This document shows, one piece after another, positions 1-9,651 of a stretch of 64,000 nt of DNA. Numbering within the stretch: position 1 is the stretch's first letter; every line of letters starts with the position of its first letter. The notes below the pieces were generated by a model, which was not told the origin of the DNA, searched no databases, and was given only the letters and a program-made list of their open reading frames with translations. The position numbers were made by a program, and so were the translations under genes. This stretch comes from an uncultured beta proteobacterium (GTDB taxonomy: Bacteria > Pseudomonadota > Gammaproteobacteria > Burkholderiales > Burkholderiaceae_E). Location of the stretch: positions 62,001 through 126,000 of the forward strand of contig CAIZNI010000051.1 in NCBI GenBank assembly GCA_903934295.1, written 5' to 3'.

Positions 1-847
<847 letters not shown>

Positions 848-860
848 GATGGACAGGTCT

Positions 861-1616
861 TCAGTGCCGAAGCTTGTAGCCGGTCTTGAGCATCCAGAGG
901 GCAACCGAGGAGACCGCGGCCAGGGTCGCGCAGACAATCGCCAGGCTGACGAGCGGCGGGACATCGGACTGGCCGATGAACCCATAGCGAAACCCGTCAA
1001 CCAGGTAGAAAAAGGGGTTCAGGTGCGAAATCGCCTGCCAGAACGGTGGCAGCGAGTGCACCGAATAGAACACGCCGGCCAGGAAGGTGGCGGGCCCGAT
1101 CACGAAGCTCTGGACCGCCGCCATCTGGTCGAATTTCTCGGCCCAGATGCCGGCGATCAGTCCCATTGTACCGAGAATGGCGCAACCCAGCAGGCCGAAC
1201 AGCAGTGCCCAAAGGGGCGCCGGGAAAGGCGGCATCGCGAAGAAAAGGGTGATCGCGAAGACCCCCAGACCCACCGCCAGCCCCCGGACCACCGCCGCCC
1301 CGACATAGGCCGCGAAGAGGTCGCGCACCGACAGCGGCGGCAGCAGCACGAACACGATGTTGCCGGTGACCTTGGATTGCACCAGCGACGAGGAGGCGTT
1401 GGCGAAGGCGTTCTGCTGCATCGCCATCATGACCAGGCCCGGCACGAGGAACGCGGTGTAACCGATGCCCGGGAAGGCCTCGACACGGCCCTGAAGGGCG
1501 TTGGAGAACACCAGCAGATAAAGGACCGTCGAGATCACCGGCCCGGCGACGGTCTGGTAGACCACTTTCCAGAACCGCAGGATCTCCTTGCGAAACAGGG
1601 TCGAGAAGCCGCTCAT
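861..1616 (-). CDS. ABC-2 type transporter permease (YadH-like)
   Basis: Integral inner-membrane subunit of 251 residues with about six hydrophobic segments and the ABC-2 pattern of a loop before the last helices (FLAGVFYSVHSLPPFWQAIS, then HLNPFFYLVDGFRYGF). It presumably pairs with the ATPase encoded immediately upstream: the start codon (1614-1616) overlaps that gene's stop in an ATGA. The open frame runs far upstream, but the real start is MSGFSTLFRKEI. YadGH-like exporters have no settled substrate. Its position between mlaB and ibaG suggests an envelope role, which is inference only. Confidence 0.88.
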   Translation of the reverse strand: MSGFSTLFRKEILRFWKVVYQTVAGPVISTVLYLLVFSNALQGRVEAFPGIGYTAFLVPGLVMMAMQQNAFANASSSLVQSKVTGNIVFVLLPPLSVRDLFAAYVGAAVVRGLAVGLGVFAITLFFAMPPFPAPLWALLFGLLGCAILGTMGLIAGIWAEKFDQMAAVQSFVIGPATFLAGVFYSVHSLPPFWQAISHLNPFFYLVDGFRYGFIGQSDVPPLVSLAIVCATLAAVSSVALWMLKTGYKLRH

Positions 1617-2539
1617 GTCGCCTCCTGGCGCATGATCCGAAGGAAGACTTCCTCGAGATCGGTGTGGGTCATCTCCATTTCGTCGACCGTGCACCCCGCT
1701 TCGCGCAGGCGCGCCAGAACCGGCTCGACCTCCGAATAGGCGGCCACCGTCAGCCGGTATCGACCATCGCTGGTCAGCCCGCCCGGGCATCTTGCCTGCA
1801 GGTCGTCGGGCATCGGCCGGCCGGACAGGCGCAGCACCAGGGTGCCGCCCTTGAAGCGCCCGATCAGGTTGGCGGTGTGGTCGAGCGCCACCACCTGGCC
1901 CTGCTTGAGCATCGCGATGCGCCCGCACAGGGCCTGCGCCTCTTCCAGGTAGTGCGTGGTCAGCACGATGGTGTGGCCCTCCCGGTTCAGCCGACCGATG
2001 AAGTTCCACAGCGTCTGGCGCAGTTCGACATCGACGCCGGCGGTCGGCTCGTCGAGCACGATGACCGGGGGCCGGTGAACCAGCGCCTGCGCCACCAGGA
2101 CGCGCCGCTTCATGCCGCCCGACAAGGCGCGCATGTTCGCGTTGGCCTTGTCGGTGAGATCGAGGTTGGCGAGGATTTCGTCGATCCAGGCGTCGTTGTG
2201 CCGCAGACCGTAGTAGCCGGAGGTGATGCGCAGGGTCTCGCGCACCGTGAAGAAAGGGTCGAAGACCAGTTCCTGAGGGACCACCCCGAGCGCGCGACGG
2301 GCCTCGCGATACTGGGTGACCACATCGAAGCCCATCACCCGCACGCTGCCACGGGTCGGGCGCGACAGCCCGGCGATCGAGGAGATCAGGGTCGTCTTGC
2401 CCGCGCCGTTCGGGCCGAGAAGGCCGAAGAACTCTCCCTGGGCAATCGTGAGCGACACGCCGCGCAAGGCTTCGAAGGCACCGTATCGCTTGACGACATC
2501 ACGAATTTCAATCGCAGCAGACTGCTCAGGCAGGTTCAT
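1613..2539 (-). CDS. ABC-2 transporter ATP-binding protein (YadG-like)
   Basis: Cytoplasmic ATPase subunit of 308 residues. All nucleotide-binding motifs are present: Walker A GPNGAGKTT, signature LSGGMKRR, Walker B VIVLDEPTAGVD and the switch histidine in TTHYLEEA. The C-terminal ~80 residues, after the Rossmann-like core, form a DrrA/YadG-type extension. The ATG (2537-2539) lies 14 bp inside the 3' end of the STAS gene, and its own stop overlaps the permease start, so the three genes look translationally coupled. Substrate unknown. Confidence 0.9.
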   Translation of the reverse strand: MNLPEQSAAIEIRDVVKRYGAFEALRGVSLTIAQGEFFGLLGPNGAGKTTLISSIAGLSRPTRGSVRVMGFDVVTQYREARRALGVVPQELVFDPFFTVRETLRITSGYYGLRHNDAWIDEILANLDLTDKANANMRALSGGMKRRVLVAQALVHRPPVIVLDEPTAGVDVELRQTLWNFIGRLNREGHTIVLTTHYLEEAQALCGRIAMLKQGQVVALDHTANLIGRFKGGTLVLRLSGRPMPDDLQARCPGGLTSDGRYRLTVAAYSEVEPVLARLREAGCTVDEMEMTHTDLEEVFLRIMRQEAT

Positions 2540-2837
2540 GGGTCTCGAACAGAAGGCGATCGACGCCGTAGAGCTCGGCCAGCTTTCGCAGATTGGCCGG
2601 CGGGGCGATCAGCCGAAAGGTCGTGCCGCTGGTGCTGGCGCGACGACGAAGCTCGAGCAGGATGCCGAGCAGGGACGAATCGAAATCCTGGCAGGCCGAC
2701 AGGTCGATCTCGCGGGCGCCGCCGGACAGCTGTTCGGCGCATCGCTCGAGGACTTCCGGCGCCCGATCGAAGGTGACCCGTGACGGCAGGGCTGCCGTGA
2801 GCCCCGGGCCGGCGGAATCGGTAACAGGCGAAGGCAT
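2526..2837 (-). CDS. mlaB: STAS-domain protein MlaB
   Basis: 103-residue single STAS domain. In the Mla system MlaB is a cytoplasmic subunit that binds and activates the ATPase MlaF in the MlaFEDB complex. The domain core LSGGAREIDLSACQDFDSSL contains the STAS Asp-Ser pair, then LGILLELRRRA and FRLIAPPANLRKLAELYGV. The start is ATG 2835-2837 (MPSPVTDSAG); residues encoded further upstream are unrelated. It follows mlaC by 38 bp, and that spacer is almost entirely a 14-bp tandem duplication. Confidence 0.85.
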   Translation of the reverse strand: MPSPVTDSAGPGLTAALPSRVTFDRAPEVLERCAEQLSGGAREIDLSACQDFDSSLLGILLELRRRASTSGTTFRLIAPPANLRKLAELYGVDRLLFETHEPA

Positions 2838-2870
2838 GGAGGCGAGGTTCAGGAGGCGAGGTTCAGGAGC
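2838..2870. repeat. 14-bp tandem duplication in the mlaC-mlaB spacer
   Basis: Two perfect copies of ggaggcgaggttca (2838-2851 and 2852-2865) followed by a partial third copy (ggag). The repeat fills the gap between the mlaC stop and the mlaB start codon, so its copy number sets the spacing ahead of mlaB. I see no Shine-Dalgarno sequence on the minus strand within it. Confidence 0.9.
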
Positions 2871-2875
2871 ACGAG

Positions 2876-3493
2876 TCAGGACTTGCGGCCGCTGTCGAAG
2901 GACTTGTTCTTGTCGGTGAGGCTCTTCAGGAGACCTTCGATGCCGCGGGCCGAGACTTCCTGGGCGAACTGGTTGCGATAGGTCTCGACCAGCCACACCC
3001 CCAGCACATTGACGTCGTAGATCTTCCAGCCTTCGGCGGCCTTCTCCAGCCGGTAATCGAGCTGGACGGGTTCGCCGCGCGGTTGCAGCACCTCACTGCG
3101 CACCACCACCTCGGTGTCGGCCGGCTCGGCGCGCAGCGGCTTCAGGCGGATCGTCTGGTCCTTGACCGAGCCGAGCGCCCCCGAATACGTGCGCAGCAAC
3201 AGGACCCGGAATTCGGCCATCAGCTGCTTTTGCTGCTCAGGGGTGGCCGAGCGCCAATTGCGCCCGACCGCCAGCGCGGTCATGCGCTGGAAATTCACGT
3301 GCGGCATCACGGTGGCGTCGACGAAGTCGGACAGCTTGCGGAAATCGCCTGCCTGGATGTCCTTGTCGAGCTTGATCCGCTCGAGCACATCGACCGACAG
3401 GCGCCGGATCAGCGCATCAGGCGCCTCCTGGGCGCCGGCCACCGCCGGCAGGGCCAGCGCAACCGCCAGCAGCCATGAGAACCATCGAATCAT
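2876..3493 (-). CDS. mlaC: Periplasmic phospholipid-binding protein MlaC
   Basis: 205-residue soluble periplasmic carrier that shuttles phospholipids between MlaA at the outer membrane and MlaD at the inner membrane. A Sec signal peptide is plain (MIRWFSWLLAVALALPAVAG, cleavage near AGA|QE). The body carries the MlaC/Ttg2D pattern: DFVDATVMPHVNFQRMTALA, VGRNWRSATPEQQ, and GWKIYDVNVLGVWLVETYRN near the C-terminus. Start at ATG 3491-3493 because it has an AAGGAAG ribosome site about six bases upstream; an earlier in-frame Met would put a charged stretch before the signal peptide. Confidence 0.94.
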   Translation of the reverse strand: MIRWFSWLLAVALALPAVAGAQEAPDALIRRLSVDVLERIKLDKDIQAGDFRKLSDFVDATVMPHVNFQRMTALAVGRNWRSATPEQQKQLMAEFRVLLLRTYSGALGSVKDQTIRLKPLRAEPADTEVVVRSEVLQPRGEPVQLDYRLEKAAEGWKIYDVNVLGVWLVETYRNQFAQEVSARGIEGLLKSLTDKNKSFDSGRKS

Positions 3494-3583
3494 CTTGTTC
3501 TTCCTTGTTGTTCCGGGCACACATTCACTTCAACGCGCAGGCACCCGGGCGGGCTGACCGCGGCCGGGTCGCTGGTGGCCAGG

Positions 3584-4306
3584 TCACTCGTCCTTGAGGG
3601 GCGGCGGGTCGCCGTCGTAGACCTGATTGCGCCGCCGCTGCAGATAACCGTCGCGCACGAAACTGTAGCGGTCGAGCGCCGCCCCGCGCAGCAGGCCGTC
3701 GGCCGACAGCAGCCCGGCACGGGTGTCGATGATGCGAACCCCCGAATAGGTGTTGCGCTCGGAGACGGTGCCCAGGCGCACCACCGGATCGCCGACCACG
3801 TCGGCCCAGATGCCCAGGCCATCGCGCAATGAGGACGGCCCGAACAGCGGCGCCACCAGATAAGGCCCCGGCGGCACCCCCCAGCGCCCGAGGGTCTGGC
3901 CGAAGTCCTCACGGTGCTTCTCCAGGCCCATGGGCGTGGCGACGTCGGCCAGTCCGCCGACGCCCAGGGTGGTGTTGATGGCGAACCGCAGCAGGTCGGA
4001 TCCGGCCAGCGCCGGCTTGCCCTGGAGCAACTGATTGGCGGCCACCCAGAGATCGGAGATGTTCGAGGCCATGCTGTGCACCGCGATGCGCAACACCTCG
4101 GGCACGACCTTGGTGTAAGCCACGGCCGCCGGCCGGATGGCCCATTCGTCGAGGGAATCATTGAAAGCGAACACGACGCGGTTGACCGGCTCGAACGGGT
4201 CCCGGGCCACCGGGTAGTTGCCCGCGCCCGTGCCGGTGCCGGCGCAGCCCCCGAGCAGCGTCGCGACCGCCAGCAGCGCGATGGCCGCCCTGAGCATCCG
4301 GATCAT
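3584..4306 (-). CDS. mlaA: Outer-membrane lipoprotein MlaA (VacJ)
   Basis: 240-residue lipoprotein that removes phospholipids from the outer leaflet of the outer membrane and passes them to MlaC. The lipobox LLGGC puts the lipidated Cys at residue 21. Family motifs follow: RDPFEPVNRVVFAFND, FAINTTLGVGGLADVATPMG, EDFGQTLGRWGVPPGPYLV and SLRDGLG. Unlike in E. coli, mlaA is inside the mla operon, between mlaD and mlaC. Its start codon overlaps the mlaD stop by 4 bp. Confidence 0.95.
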   Translation of the reverse strand: MIRMLRAAIALLAVATLLGGCAGTGTGAGNYPVARDPFEPVNRVVFAFNDSLDEWAIRPAAVAYTKVVPEVLRIAVHSMASNISDLWVAANQLLQGKPALAGSDLLRFAINTTLGVGGLADVATPMGLEKHREDFGQTLGRWGVPPGPYLVAPLFGPSSLRDGLGIWADVVGDPVVRLGTVSERNTYSGVRIIDTRAGLLSADGLLRGAALDRYSFVRDGYLQRRRNQVYDGDPPPLKDE

Positions 4307-4776
4307 TTCTTTTCCCCATCGCCAGCCTTGCCGTACAGGAACTGACCGATCAGGTTCTCGAGCACCACCGCCGACTGGGTCATGGTGATGACGCCCCCCT
4401 GATCGATGAGCACGGTGTCGCCCCCCGGCTCCAGACCGAGGTACTGCTCGCCCAGCAGACCGGAGGTCATGATCTTGGCCGAACTGTCCTTGGGGAATCG
4501 GTAGCGGCCGTCCAGCGCCATGGTGACTTCGGCCTGGTAGCGCTTGTCGTCGAAACGGATGGCGGTGACACGCCCCACCACCACACCGGCGCTGCGCACC
4601 GCGGCCCGCGGCTTGAGGCCGCCGATGTTGTCGAAACGGGCCTGCACGGTGTAGGTGTCCTTCAGGCCGACCGCGCCGCTCATGTTGCCCGCGCGCATGG
4701 CCAGGAAGAGCAGCGCGGAAAAACCCAGCACCACGAACAGGCCGACCATGACGTCGACGGTGAAATTGCGATTCAT
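4303..4776 (-). CDS. mlaD: MCE-domain protein MlaD
   Basis: 157-residue inner-membrane-anchored MCE protein that forms the hexameric lipid-binding ring of the MlaFEDB complex. One N-terminal transmembrane helix (residues about 8-27) is followed by a single MCE domain beginning at YTVQARFDNIGGLKPRAAVR and the hydrophobic pore-loop region GLLGEQYLGLEPGG. Length fits the MlaD family. It lies 22 bp after mlaE. Confidence 0.94.
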   Translation of the reverse strand: MNRNFTVDVMVGLFVVLGFSALLFLAMRAGNMSGAVGLKDTYTVQARFDNIGGLKPRAAVRSAGVVVGRVTAIRFDDKRYQAEVTMALDGRYRFPKDSSAKIMTSGLLGEQYLGLEPGGDTVLIDQGGVITMTQSAVVLENLIGQFLYGKAGDGEKK

Positions 4777-4798
4777 GACTGTTTGACTCCTGCGACCG

Positions 4799-5581
4799 TC
4801 AGTTGCTGCTGAACATCAGGGCAGTAAGGATGAAGTCGAGGCCCAGGATGGCCAGCGACGCGACAACGACGGTGGTGGTGGTGGCGCGCGACACGCCCTC
4901 GGGCGTGGGTTCGGCCTCGAAGCCCACGAACAGCGCCACGAAAGCCACGGTGAAACCGAAGACGATGCTCTTGACCACGCCGTTGCCGACATCGAGCAGC
5001 CAGTCGACGCCGCCCTGCATCTGCGACCAGAAGGAGCCGGCATCGACGCCGATCATCTCGACACCGACCAGGTAGCCGCCCAGGACACCCATCGAGGAGA
5101 ACAGCGCGGCCAGCAGCGGCATGCAGATGACCGCGGCGATGAACCGGGGCGCCAGCACCCGGGCCACCGGGTCGACCGCCATCATCTGCATCGCGTCGAT
5201 CTGCTCGCCGGCCTTCATCAGGCCGACCTCGGCGGTGAGCGAGGTGCCGGCCCGCCCGGCGAACAGCAGCGCGGTCACGACCGGCCCCAGCTCACGCACC
5301 AGCGACAGCGTGACCAGCAGCCCGAGCGCCTCTTCGGAACCGTAGCGGCGCAGTGTGTAGTACCCCTGGAGCCCGAGCACGAACCCGATCAGCAGGCCCG
5401 ACACCAGGATGATGGAGAGGGAATAGTTGCCGATGAAATGGATCTGGTCGATGACCAGCCGCGGGCGCCGCAGGGACATCACGCCAAGACCGCACAGCCG
5501 CAGGAAGAAGCGTGCCCCGTAACCGACACTGACGAGCGCATCGAGCAGCCGGCGCAGCGGGGCGAATCGCACCGGCGTCAT
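4799..5581 (-). CDS. mlaE: MlaE permease
   Basis: 260-residue inner-membrane permease of the MlaFEDB phospholipid transporter. It has five or six hydrophobic segments and the conserved MlaE/YrbE block RELGPVVTALLFAGRAGTSL followed by TAEVGLMKAGEQIDAMQMM. The last helix is preceded by ATTTTVVVASLAILGLDFIL. Its GTG/ATG-type junction overlaps the stop of mlaF by 4 bp (5578-5581), indicating coupled translation. Confidence 0.95.
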   Translation of the reverse strand: MTPVRFAPLRRLLDALVSVGYGARFFLRLCGLGVMSLRRPRLVIDQIHFIGNYSLSIILVSGLLIGFVLGLQGYYTLRRYGSEEALGLLVTLSLVRELGPVVTALLFAGRAGTSLTAEVGLMKAGEQIDAMQMMAVDPVARVLAPRFIAAVICMPLLAALFSSMGVLGGYLVGVEMIGVDAGSFWSQMQGGVDWLLDVGNGVVKSIVFGFTVAFVALFVGFEAEPTPEGVSRATTTTVVVASLAILGLDFILTALMFSSN

Positions 5582-6381
5582 GGCTCGAGCCCCAGGTCCT
5601 GTTCCAGCGTGCGACGGCTGGCGTGGTGGAAGGCAACCGGCCCGTCGATGTCACCGTCGAGGAACTGCCGGACGGTGGGGTCGTCGGAGGCCTGCATCTG
5701 GGCGGGCGTGCCCTCGGCGGCGATCCGGCCCTGAGCCAGCAGGTAGACATAGTCGGCGATGGCGAAAGCGTCCTTGATGTCGTGCGAGACCAGGATGGAC
5801 GCGACATGGAGCGCGTCGTTGAGCTGGCGGATCAGCTTGGCGACCGTGGCCAGCGAGATCGGGTCCAGGCCCGCGAAGGGCTCGTCATACATGATGAGCG
5901 GCGGGTCGAGCGCGATCGCGCGCGCCAGCGCCACCCGCCGCGCCATGCCGCCCGACAGCTGCGAGGTCTGGTAGTGCGCCACGCCGCGCAGACCCACCGC
6001 GTTGAGCTTGAGCAGCACCAGGTCGTTGATGAGGTGCTCGGGCAGGCGGGTGTGTTCACGCAGCGGAAACGCGACGTTCTCGAAGACCGACAGGTCGGTG
6101 AAGAGGGCACCGAACTGATAGAGCAGCCCCATCCGCCGGCGCGCGGCGTAGAGCCCGTCGCGCGGCAGCGAATGCAGCACCTGGCCTTCGAAGGTGACGG
6201 TGCCCGACTGGGGCCGCAGCAGGCCGCCGATCAGGCGCAGGATGGTCGTCTTGCCCGAGCCCGAGCCGCCGATCAGCGCCACCACCCGACCCCGCTCGAA
6301 ACGCAGCGACACGCCGTCGAGGATCTTGCGATCGCGGTAACCGAAGCTGACCCGATCGAGGCTGAGAAAGTCTGGTGACAA
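5578..6381 (-). CDS. mlaF: ATP-binding protein MlaF
   Basis: ATPase of the Mla phospholipid transporter. Motifs: Walker A GGSGSGKTT, signature SQLSGGMARRVALARA, Walker B LIMYDEPFAGLD and H-loop VSHDIKD. The frame is open to an ATG at 6453, but I prefer the TTG at 6379-6381 (MSPDFLSLDRVSFGY): it gives 267 residues, close to E. coli MlaF (269), and the extra 24 codons look non-protein-like and contain a TAGAAT -10-like hexamer and a palindrome. If the ATG is used the protein has 291 residues. First gene of the mla operon. Confidence 0.9.
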   Translation of the reverse strand: MSPDFLSLDRVSFGYRDRKILDGVSLRFERGRVVALIGGSGSGKTTILRLIGGLLRPQSGTVTFEGQVLHSLPRDGLYAARRRMGLLYQFGALFTDLSVFENVAFPLREHTRLPEHLINDLVLLKLNAVGLRGVAHYQTSQLSGGMARRVALARAIALDPPLIMYDEPFAGLDPISLATVAKLIRQLNDALHVASILVSHDIKDAFAIADYVYLLAQGRIAAEGTPAQMQASDDPTVRQFLDGDIDGPVAFHHASRRTLEQDLGLEP

Positions 6382-6430
6382 GGGATTCCGTGGGGGCGGG
6401 CGACAAGAAGGGGAGCATTCTAAACCGCAG

Positions 6431-6448
6431 CCGGTCGCAACCGACCGG
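6431..6448. promoter_or_regulatory. Inverted repeat upstream of mlaF
   Basis: Perfect 7-bp inverted repeat ccggtcg-caac-cgaccgg. A TAGAAT hexamer on the minus strand lies a few bases downstream of it, 40 bp before the preferred mlaF TTG start. Together they could be an operator and -10 element for the mla operon. No good -35 hexamer was found, so this is tentative. Confidence 0.35.
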
Positions 6449-6540
6449 CGCATTGTGGCGCAAAGCCGGCGAATCCTGTGTCGGCGCGACGCAGAGAACC
6501 TGTCAGAGAGCCCATGAGCCGCGGCGTCGGGCGGTTCCTT

Positions 6541-8538
6541 TCAATGGCCGGTCAGCCGGGCCTCGGCCTCGCCGATCTGCTCGAGGGTGCCGGCCAGCAC
6601 CAGCGTGTCGCCCGGCTGCAGCAGGAGATCGGGCGCAGGATCGGCGATCCGGACCCCCTGCCTCACCACCGCGGTGACCCGGGCACTGCCCAGCGGCGCC
6701 TGCGCCAGGCGCTGACCAGCCAGATTGGACGCCGGGCCCAGCAACACCGCGCGCAGATGGATCTGGGCGTCCTCGATCGCGTCCTCCTCGGAATCGTCGG
6801 CGCCATGGAAGAAACCCTGCAACAGCGAATAGCGGCTGTCGCGCACCTTGCGGACCCGGCGCAGGACCCGCGACAGGGGCACGCCGGCCAGCGCCAGGGC
6901 GTGCGAGGCGATCATCAGGCTGCCTTCGACGATCTCGGGCACCACCTCGGTGGCGCCGGCGGCCAGCAGGCGCTCGATGTCGGCTTCATGGGCGGTGCGC
7001 ACGAGAATCGGCAGCTGCGGGGCGATCTCGCGGACCAGGTGAATGATGCGCAGGGCGACCGCGGTGTCGTCGAAGGTGATGGCCATGGCGCGCGCGCGGT
7101 GCACGCCGGCAGCCAGCAGGGTCTCGCGGCGCGCGCTGTCCCCGTAGACCACCGACTCGCCGGTGGCTGCGGCCTGGCGCACCCGGTCGGGATCCAGATC
7201 CAGCGCGATGAAGGTGACCGACTCCGATTCGAGCACATGGGCGAGCGCCTGGCCGCAGCGCCCGTAGCCGCAGATGATCACGTGCCGGTCGCGCGCCAGG
7301 CTGCGACTGGCGATGGTCTGCAGCTGCAACGAGCGCTGCAGCCATTCCTGGCTGGAGAGCCGCAACGCCATCCGGTTGGCCTGGCCGATCAGCAGCGGAC
7401 TGACCAGCAGCGACAGCAGCATCGCCGCCAGCACCGGCTGGATCGCCGCGTCAGTCAGCAATCCGGCTGCCGAGCCCAGGGCGAGCAGCACGAAACCGAA
7501 CTCACCGGCCTGGGCAAGCCACACGCCGGTGCGCACCGCCACCCCGGCAGTGCCCCCGAAGGCGCGCACCACCAGCGCCACCACCAGGAACTTCAGCAGG
7601 ATCGGCAGCGTGGCCAGCACCAGCACCTGGGGCCAGGCCTGCATCACCACCCGCAGGTCGAGCTGGGTGCCGATCGCCACGAAGAAAAGGCCCAGGAGCA
7701 CATCGCGAAACGGCTTGATGTCCTCCTCGACCTGGAAGCGGAACTCGGTCTCGGCAATCAGCATGCCGGCCACGAAGGCGCCCAGTTCCATCGACAGACC
7801 CGCCTGCTTGGCGAGCCAGGCGAACAGCAGCGTGGCCAGCAGCACATTGAGGGTGAACAGTTCATGGGAGCGCTGGCGGGCGACGATGCTGAACCAGCGC
7901 CGCATCAGCCGCGGGCCGAAGCGCAGCATCAGCACGAGCAGGCCGGCGGCCAGCAGCATCGCCTGGGCAACCTTCAGGGCCCAGGACTCCGACCCCGAGG
8001 CCAGCGCCGGGACGATGATGAGCAGCGGAATCACCGCCAGATCCTGAAACAGCAGCACGCTGAACACCCGGCGACCGTGATCGGTCTCGAGTTCGCGCTT
8101 TTCGGCCAGCAGCTTGACCACCATCGCGGTCGAGGACATTGCCATCGCACCGCCCAGCGCCAGCGCGACCCGCCAGTCGAGCCCGGGACCGAACAGCCAG
8201 GCGGTCACCGCCGCCGGCGCCAGCAGCAGCGCGGCAATCACCGCCAGCATGGTCACCCCGACCTGGGCACCGCCGAGCCCGAAGACGAAGCGCCGCATCG
8301 AGGTGAGCTTGGCCAGGTTGAATTCGAGGCCCAGGGTGAACATGAGGAAGACCACACCGAGCTCACCGGCGTGCGCCACCGCCCCCGGATCGCCGGCCAG
8401 GTTGGCCGCGTGCGGGCCCAGCAGCATGCCGACCGCGAGGTAGGCGACCAGGGGCGGCAGGCGCAAGGCGCGCAGCAGGACCACCGCGAGCACCGAGGCG
8501 GCCAGCAGGATCAGCGCGAGTTCAAGAGAGGTCAGCAA
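6541..8538 (-). CDS. CPA2-family monovalent cation/proton antiporter with TrkA domains (KefB/YbaL-like)
   Basis: 665-residue inner-membrane antiporter. The N-terminal ~390 residues form the CPA2 exchanger with 12-13 helices, including the family motifs LVAYLAVGMLLGPH and ELGVVFLMFTLGLEF. At about residue 416 a TrkA-N Rossmann domain begins (RHVIICGYGRCGQALAHVLE), which in Kef-type proteins binds NAD(H) or glutathione adducts, and a TrkA-C domain occupies the last ~90 residues. The ion (K+ or Na+) cannot be told from sequence. It is divergent from kdsD across a 60-bp gap. Confidence 0.9.
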   Translation of the reverse strand: MLTSLELALILLAASVLAVVLLRALRLPPLVAYLAVGMLLGPHAANLAGDPGAVAHAGELGVVFLMFTLGLEFNLAKLTSMRRFVFGLGGAQVGVTMLAVIAALLLAPAAVTAWLFGPGLDWRVALALGGAMAMSSTAMVVKLLAEKRELETDHGRRVFSVLLFQDLAVIPLLIIVPALASGSESWALKVAQAMLLAAGLLVLMLRFGPRLMRRWFSIVARQRSHELFTLNVLLATLLFAWLAKQAGLSMELGAFVAGMLIAETEFRFQVEEDIKPFRDVLLGLFFVAIGTQLDLRVVMQAWPQVLVLATLPILLKFLVVALVVRAFGGTAGVAVRTGVWLAQAGEFGFVLLALGSAAGLLTDAAIQPVLAAMLLSLLVSPLLIGQANRMALRLSSQEWLQRSLQLQTIASRSLARDRHVIICGYGRCGQALAHVLESESVTFIALDLDPDRVRQAAATGESVVYGDSARRETLLAAGVHRARAMAITFDDTAVALRIIHLVREIAPQLPILVRTAHEADIERLLAAGATEVVPEIVEGSLMIASHALALAGVPLSRVLRRVRKVRDSRYSLLQGFFHGADDSEEDAIEDAQIHLRAVLLGPASNLAGQRLAQAPLGSARVTAVVRQGVRIADPAPDLLLQPGDTLVLAGTLEQIGEAEARLTGH

Positions 8539-8598
8539 GCAGCGACTCGACAGGACGGACGGGCAGCGGACGGCGGCGATGCCGATATACTCGGCCCG

Positions 8599-9621
8599 AT
8601 GGATGACACGATTCTATCGGCTTCGAGCGAGGAGCACGCTGATCGCACCGCGCGCGCCGAACGCCTGATCGCGCGGGCGGTGGAAGTGCTGCAGATCGAG
8701 GCCGAAGCCATCGCCGCGTTGCCGCAACGCATCGACGGCGCGTTCGTGCGCGCCTGCGAACTGATCCTCGCCTGCCGGGGCCGGGTGGTGGTGAGCGGCA
8801 TCGGCAAGTCCGGCCACATCGCGCGCAAGATCGCCGCCACCCTGGCCTCGACCGGCACGCCGGCGTTTTTCATGCATCCGGCCGAAGCCAGCCACGGCGA
8901 TCTCGGCATGGTGATTTCCGACGATGTGGTGCTGGCGCTGTCCAACTCGGGCAACACCGACGAGCTGCTCGCGATCGTGCCCCTGGTCAAGCGCCGCGGC
9001 GCCCGGCTGATCGCGATGACCGGCGCCACCGATTCGCGCCTGGCCGCGCTCGCCGATGTCCACCTGGACGCCGCGGTGGCGCGCGAAGCCTGCCCGCTGA
9101 ACCTCGCCCCGACCGCCAGCACCACCGCGGCGATGGCGCTGGGCGATGCGCTGGCGGTGGCGCTGCTCGAGGCACGCGGCTTCGGCGCGGCCGATTTCGC
9201 CTCGTCGCACCCGGGTGGCGCGCTGGGGCGGCGCCTGCTCACCCACGTGAGCGATGTGATGCGCAGCGGCGATGCGCTGCCGACCGTCGCGCGCGACGCC
9301 ACGCTGGCGCAGGCCATCCTGGAGGTGACCCGCAAGCGCATGGGCATGGTCGCCGTCCTCGACGAGGACCGCTCGGTCTGCGGCATCTTCACCGATGGCG
9401 ATCTGCGCCGCCTGCTCGAGCGCGGCGGCGACATCCGGGGCCTGAGCGTCAGCGACGCGATGAGCGCCGAGCCGGCCGCGATCGGTCCCCATGCGCTGGC
9501 CGCCGAGGCGGTCGCGCTGATGGAAGCCCGCCGGATCAGCCAGTTGCTGGTGACCGACCCGGCGCGCCGCCTGCTGGGCGCGCTGCACATCCACGACCTG
9601 CTTGCGGCCAAGATCTTCTAG
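8599..9621 (+). CDS. kdsD: Arabinose-5-phosphate isomerase KdsD
   Basis: Converts ribulose 5-phosphate to arabinose 5-phosphate, the first step toward Kdo of LPS. 340 residues. The N-terminal SIS domain carries VVVSGIGKSGHIARKIAATL, STGTPAFFMHPAEASHGDLG and LALSNSGNTDE; two CBS domains occupy roughly residues 210-340 (DVMRSGDALPTVARDATLAQ ... FTDGDLRRLLERGGD). The frame is open far upstream, but ATG 8599 (MDDTILSASS) gives the family length. First gene of the kds-lpt-rpoN run. Confidence 0.95.
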   Translation: MDDTILSASSEEHADRTARAERLIARAVEVLQIEAEAIAALPQRIDGAFVRACELILACRGRVVVSGIGKSGHIARKIAATLASTGTPAFFMHPAEASHGDLGMVISDDVVLALSNSGNTDELLAIVPLVKRRGARLIAMTGATDSRLAALADVHLDAAVAREACPLNLAPTASTTAAMALGDALAVALLEARGFGAADFASSHPGGALGRRLLTHVSDVMRSGDALPTVARDATLAQAILEVTRKRMGMVAVLDEDRSVCGIFTDGDLRRLLERGGDIRGLSVSDAMSAEPAAIGPHALAAEAVALMEARRISQLLVTDPARRLLGALHIHDLLAAKIF

Positions 9622-9651
9622 CGCCCGGCTGCCCGCCCGATCCCACGCCCG

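Noticed and set aside
6478-8598. A 1047-residue plus-strand frame fused in front of kdsD
   Set aside because: The upstream ~700 codons are the antisense of the antiporter gene: His/Gln/Arg-rich with no family motif. KdsD homology begins exactly at ATG 8599.
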